Of a DNA stretch of 54,032 nucleotides, positions 53,603 to 54,032 are shown piece by piece (within the stretch, counting starts at the first letter, position 1; each line of letters opens with the position of its first letter). This stretch comes from Candidatus Anammoxibacter sp. (GTDB lineage Bacteria; Planctomycetota; Brocadiia; Brocadiales; Anammoxibacteraceae). Below the pieces are notes generated by a model, which saw nothing but the letters and a program-made list of their open reading frames with translations, did no database searches and was not told the origin of the DNA. The stretch lies in the NCBI GenBank assembly GCA_021777055.1, contig JAIQZO010000104.1, positions 1 through 54,032 on the forward strand, written 5' to 3'. A program made the translations under genes and the position numbers.

Positions 53603-54032
53603 ATTTTAACGTTATTTGAAGCAAAACGTTCTTAACATAAGAACCCATAGCGCTGCCGGGCCGTAAATATGTTTGTTATTTCTTTTACGTAAACTGCCGC
53701 AGGAAAATAACCGTCTATTGAATGCGGTTATTAGATTATTATTACTTTTAATCCTATTGGCGTCAAAAGAAATTTCACATTATGAATAATGAAATGTTAA
53801 ATTTTGAGTTTTACATTTGTTGCCACACTCACAACCACTCATTCATAACTAATATCACTTTTCACTATTCACTTTTCACTGCTGTTTCATTAGTCTCAAT
53901 CCCTTATTCATCAGGTCAATAATTCCTACAAAAGAAATTTTACATTCTGAATTTTAAATTTTATATCTGTAGTTGCCATCACTATCACTTATTCCAGACA
54001 GAATATCAGTTTTCCGCTATTCACTATTCACT
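53603..54032. repeat. Gap with a lone CRISPR-like repeat (53893-53929) and short tandem words
   Basis: The core ATTCATCAGGTCAATAATTC appears again, but the first bases differ (GTCTCAATCCC here, GCAATGTCCC in the array). No second copy is visible to the window edge. TTCACTATTCACTTTTCACT-like words occur at 53854-53880 and 54014-54032. No gene is supported. Confidence 0.7.

Noticed and set aside
1..54032. tRNA, rRNA and known riboswitches
   Set aside because: No T-arm-like GGTTCRAATCC with a paired acceptor stem, no rRNA core sequence, and no recognisable riboswitch core was seen by eye; a covariance-model search would be needed to exclude small RNAs.

Overview
The window is AT-rich bacterial DNA of a Gram-negative type: it has an outer-membrane porin with a periplasmic zinc-binding protein, a lipoprotein, an AsmA-like protein and a PriA helicase. 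The mix of genes (short ATP synthase operon with I/Z-type accessory subunits, PPi-type phosphofructokinase, animal-type haem peroxidase, Hsp70-DUF2760 pair, EpsB-like sugar transferase) and the abundance of short foldback repeats would fit a planctomycete of the anammox type (Brocadiales). That placement is an impression, not something the sequence proves: no rRNA or anammox-specific marker is present.

Layout. 1-4320 (minus): F-type ATP synthase operon, Z-I-a-c-b-delta-alpha, with alpha cut by the window edge. 4448-6403: a glutamate-1-semialdehyde aminotransferase with a PhoU-like helical extension. 6556-10069: small proteins, then an ECF sigma factor overlapping a membrane protein that looks like a YfbK-type protein without its vWA core. 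10680-12775: PilZ protein plus polyprenyl-phosphate sugar transferase. 13668-19341: ferritin-like protein, glycosyltransferase 2, CBS/PAS sensor, PDZ protein and lipoprotein. 19417-23337 (plus): argB-argD-argF and rph. 23391-26467 (minus): archease and AsmA-like protein. 27206-30816: SpsF-like cytidylyltransferase, aldo/keto reductase and a haem peroxidase, bracketed by inverted copies of a repeat. 31932-37565 (minus): a zinc-uptake locus (His-rich secreted protein, porin, ZnuA, ZnuC, ZnuB, small secreted protein). 37783-40973: Hsp70-like protein and DUF2760 protein. 41462-49682: PPi-PFK, IMP dehydrogenase, PriA and glycogen phosphorylase. 50150-54032: an accessory zone with a broken hicBA toxin-antitoxin pair, a four-helix-bundle (IVS-type) gene inside inverted repeats, a CRISPR remnant with cas2 and a truncated cas1, and a ParE-type toxin-antitoxin pair.

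The least ordinary feature is the population of small non-coding elements. Two related families (called A and B here) of about 205-290 bp recur in the gaps, share a G+C-rich end (GCGGCTTCGCCGC-like) and a TAGTATTAC-like end, and one B copy splits a hicA gene into two recognisable halves, which shows that the element moved. Other foldbacks begin exactly at stop codons (argF, aldo/keto reductase) or fill the gaps of the zinc locus.

Most housekeeping calls rest on motifs read by eye and are secure. Function calls for the small secreted proteins, the lipoprotein and the repeat families are inference. No tRNA or rRNA gene was seen.
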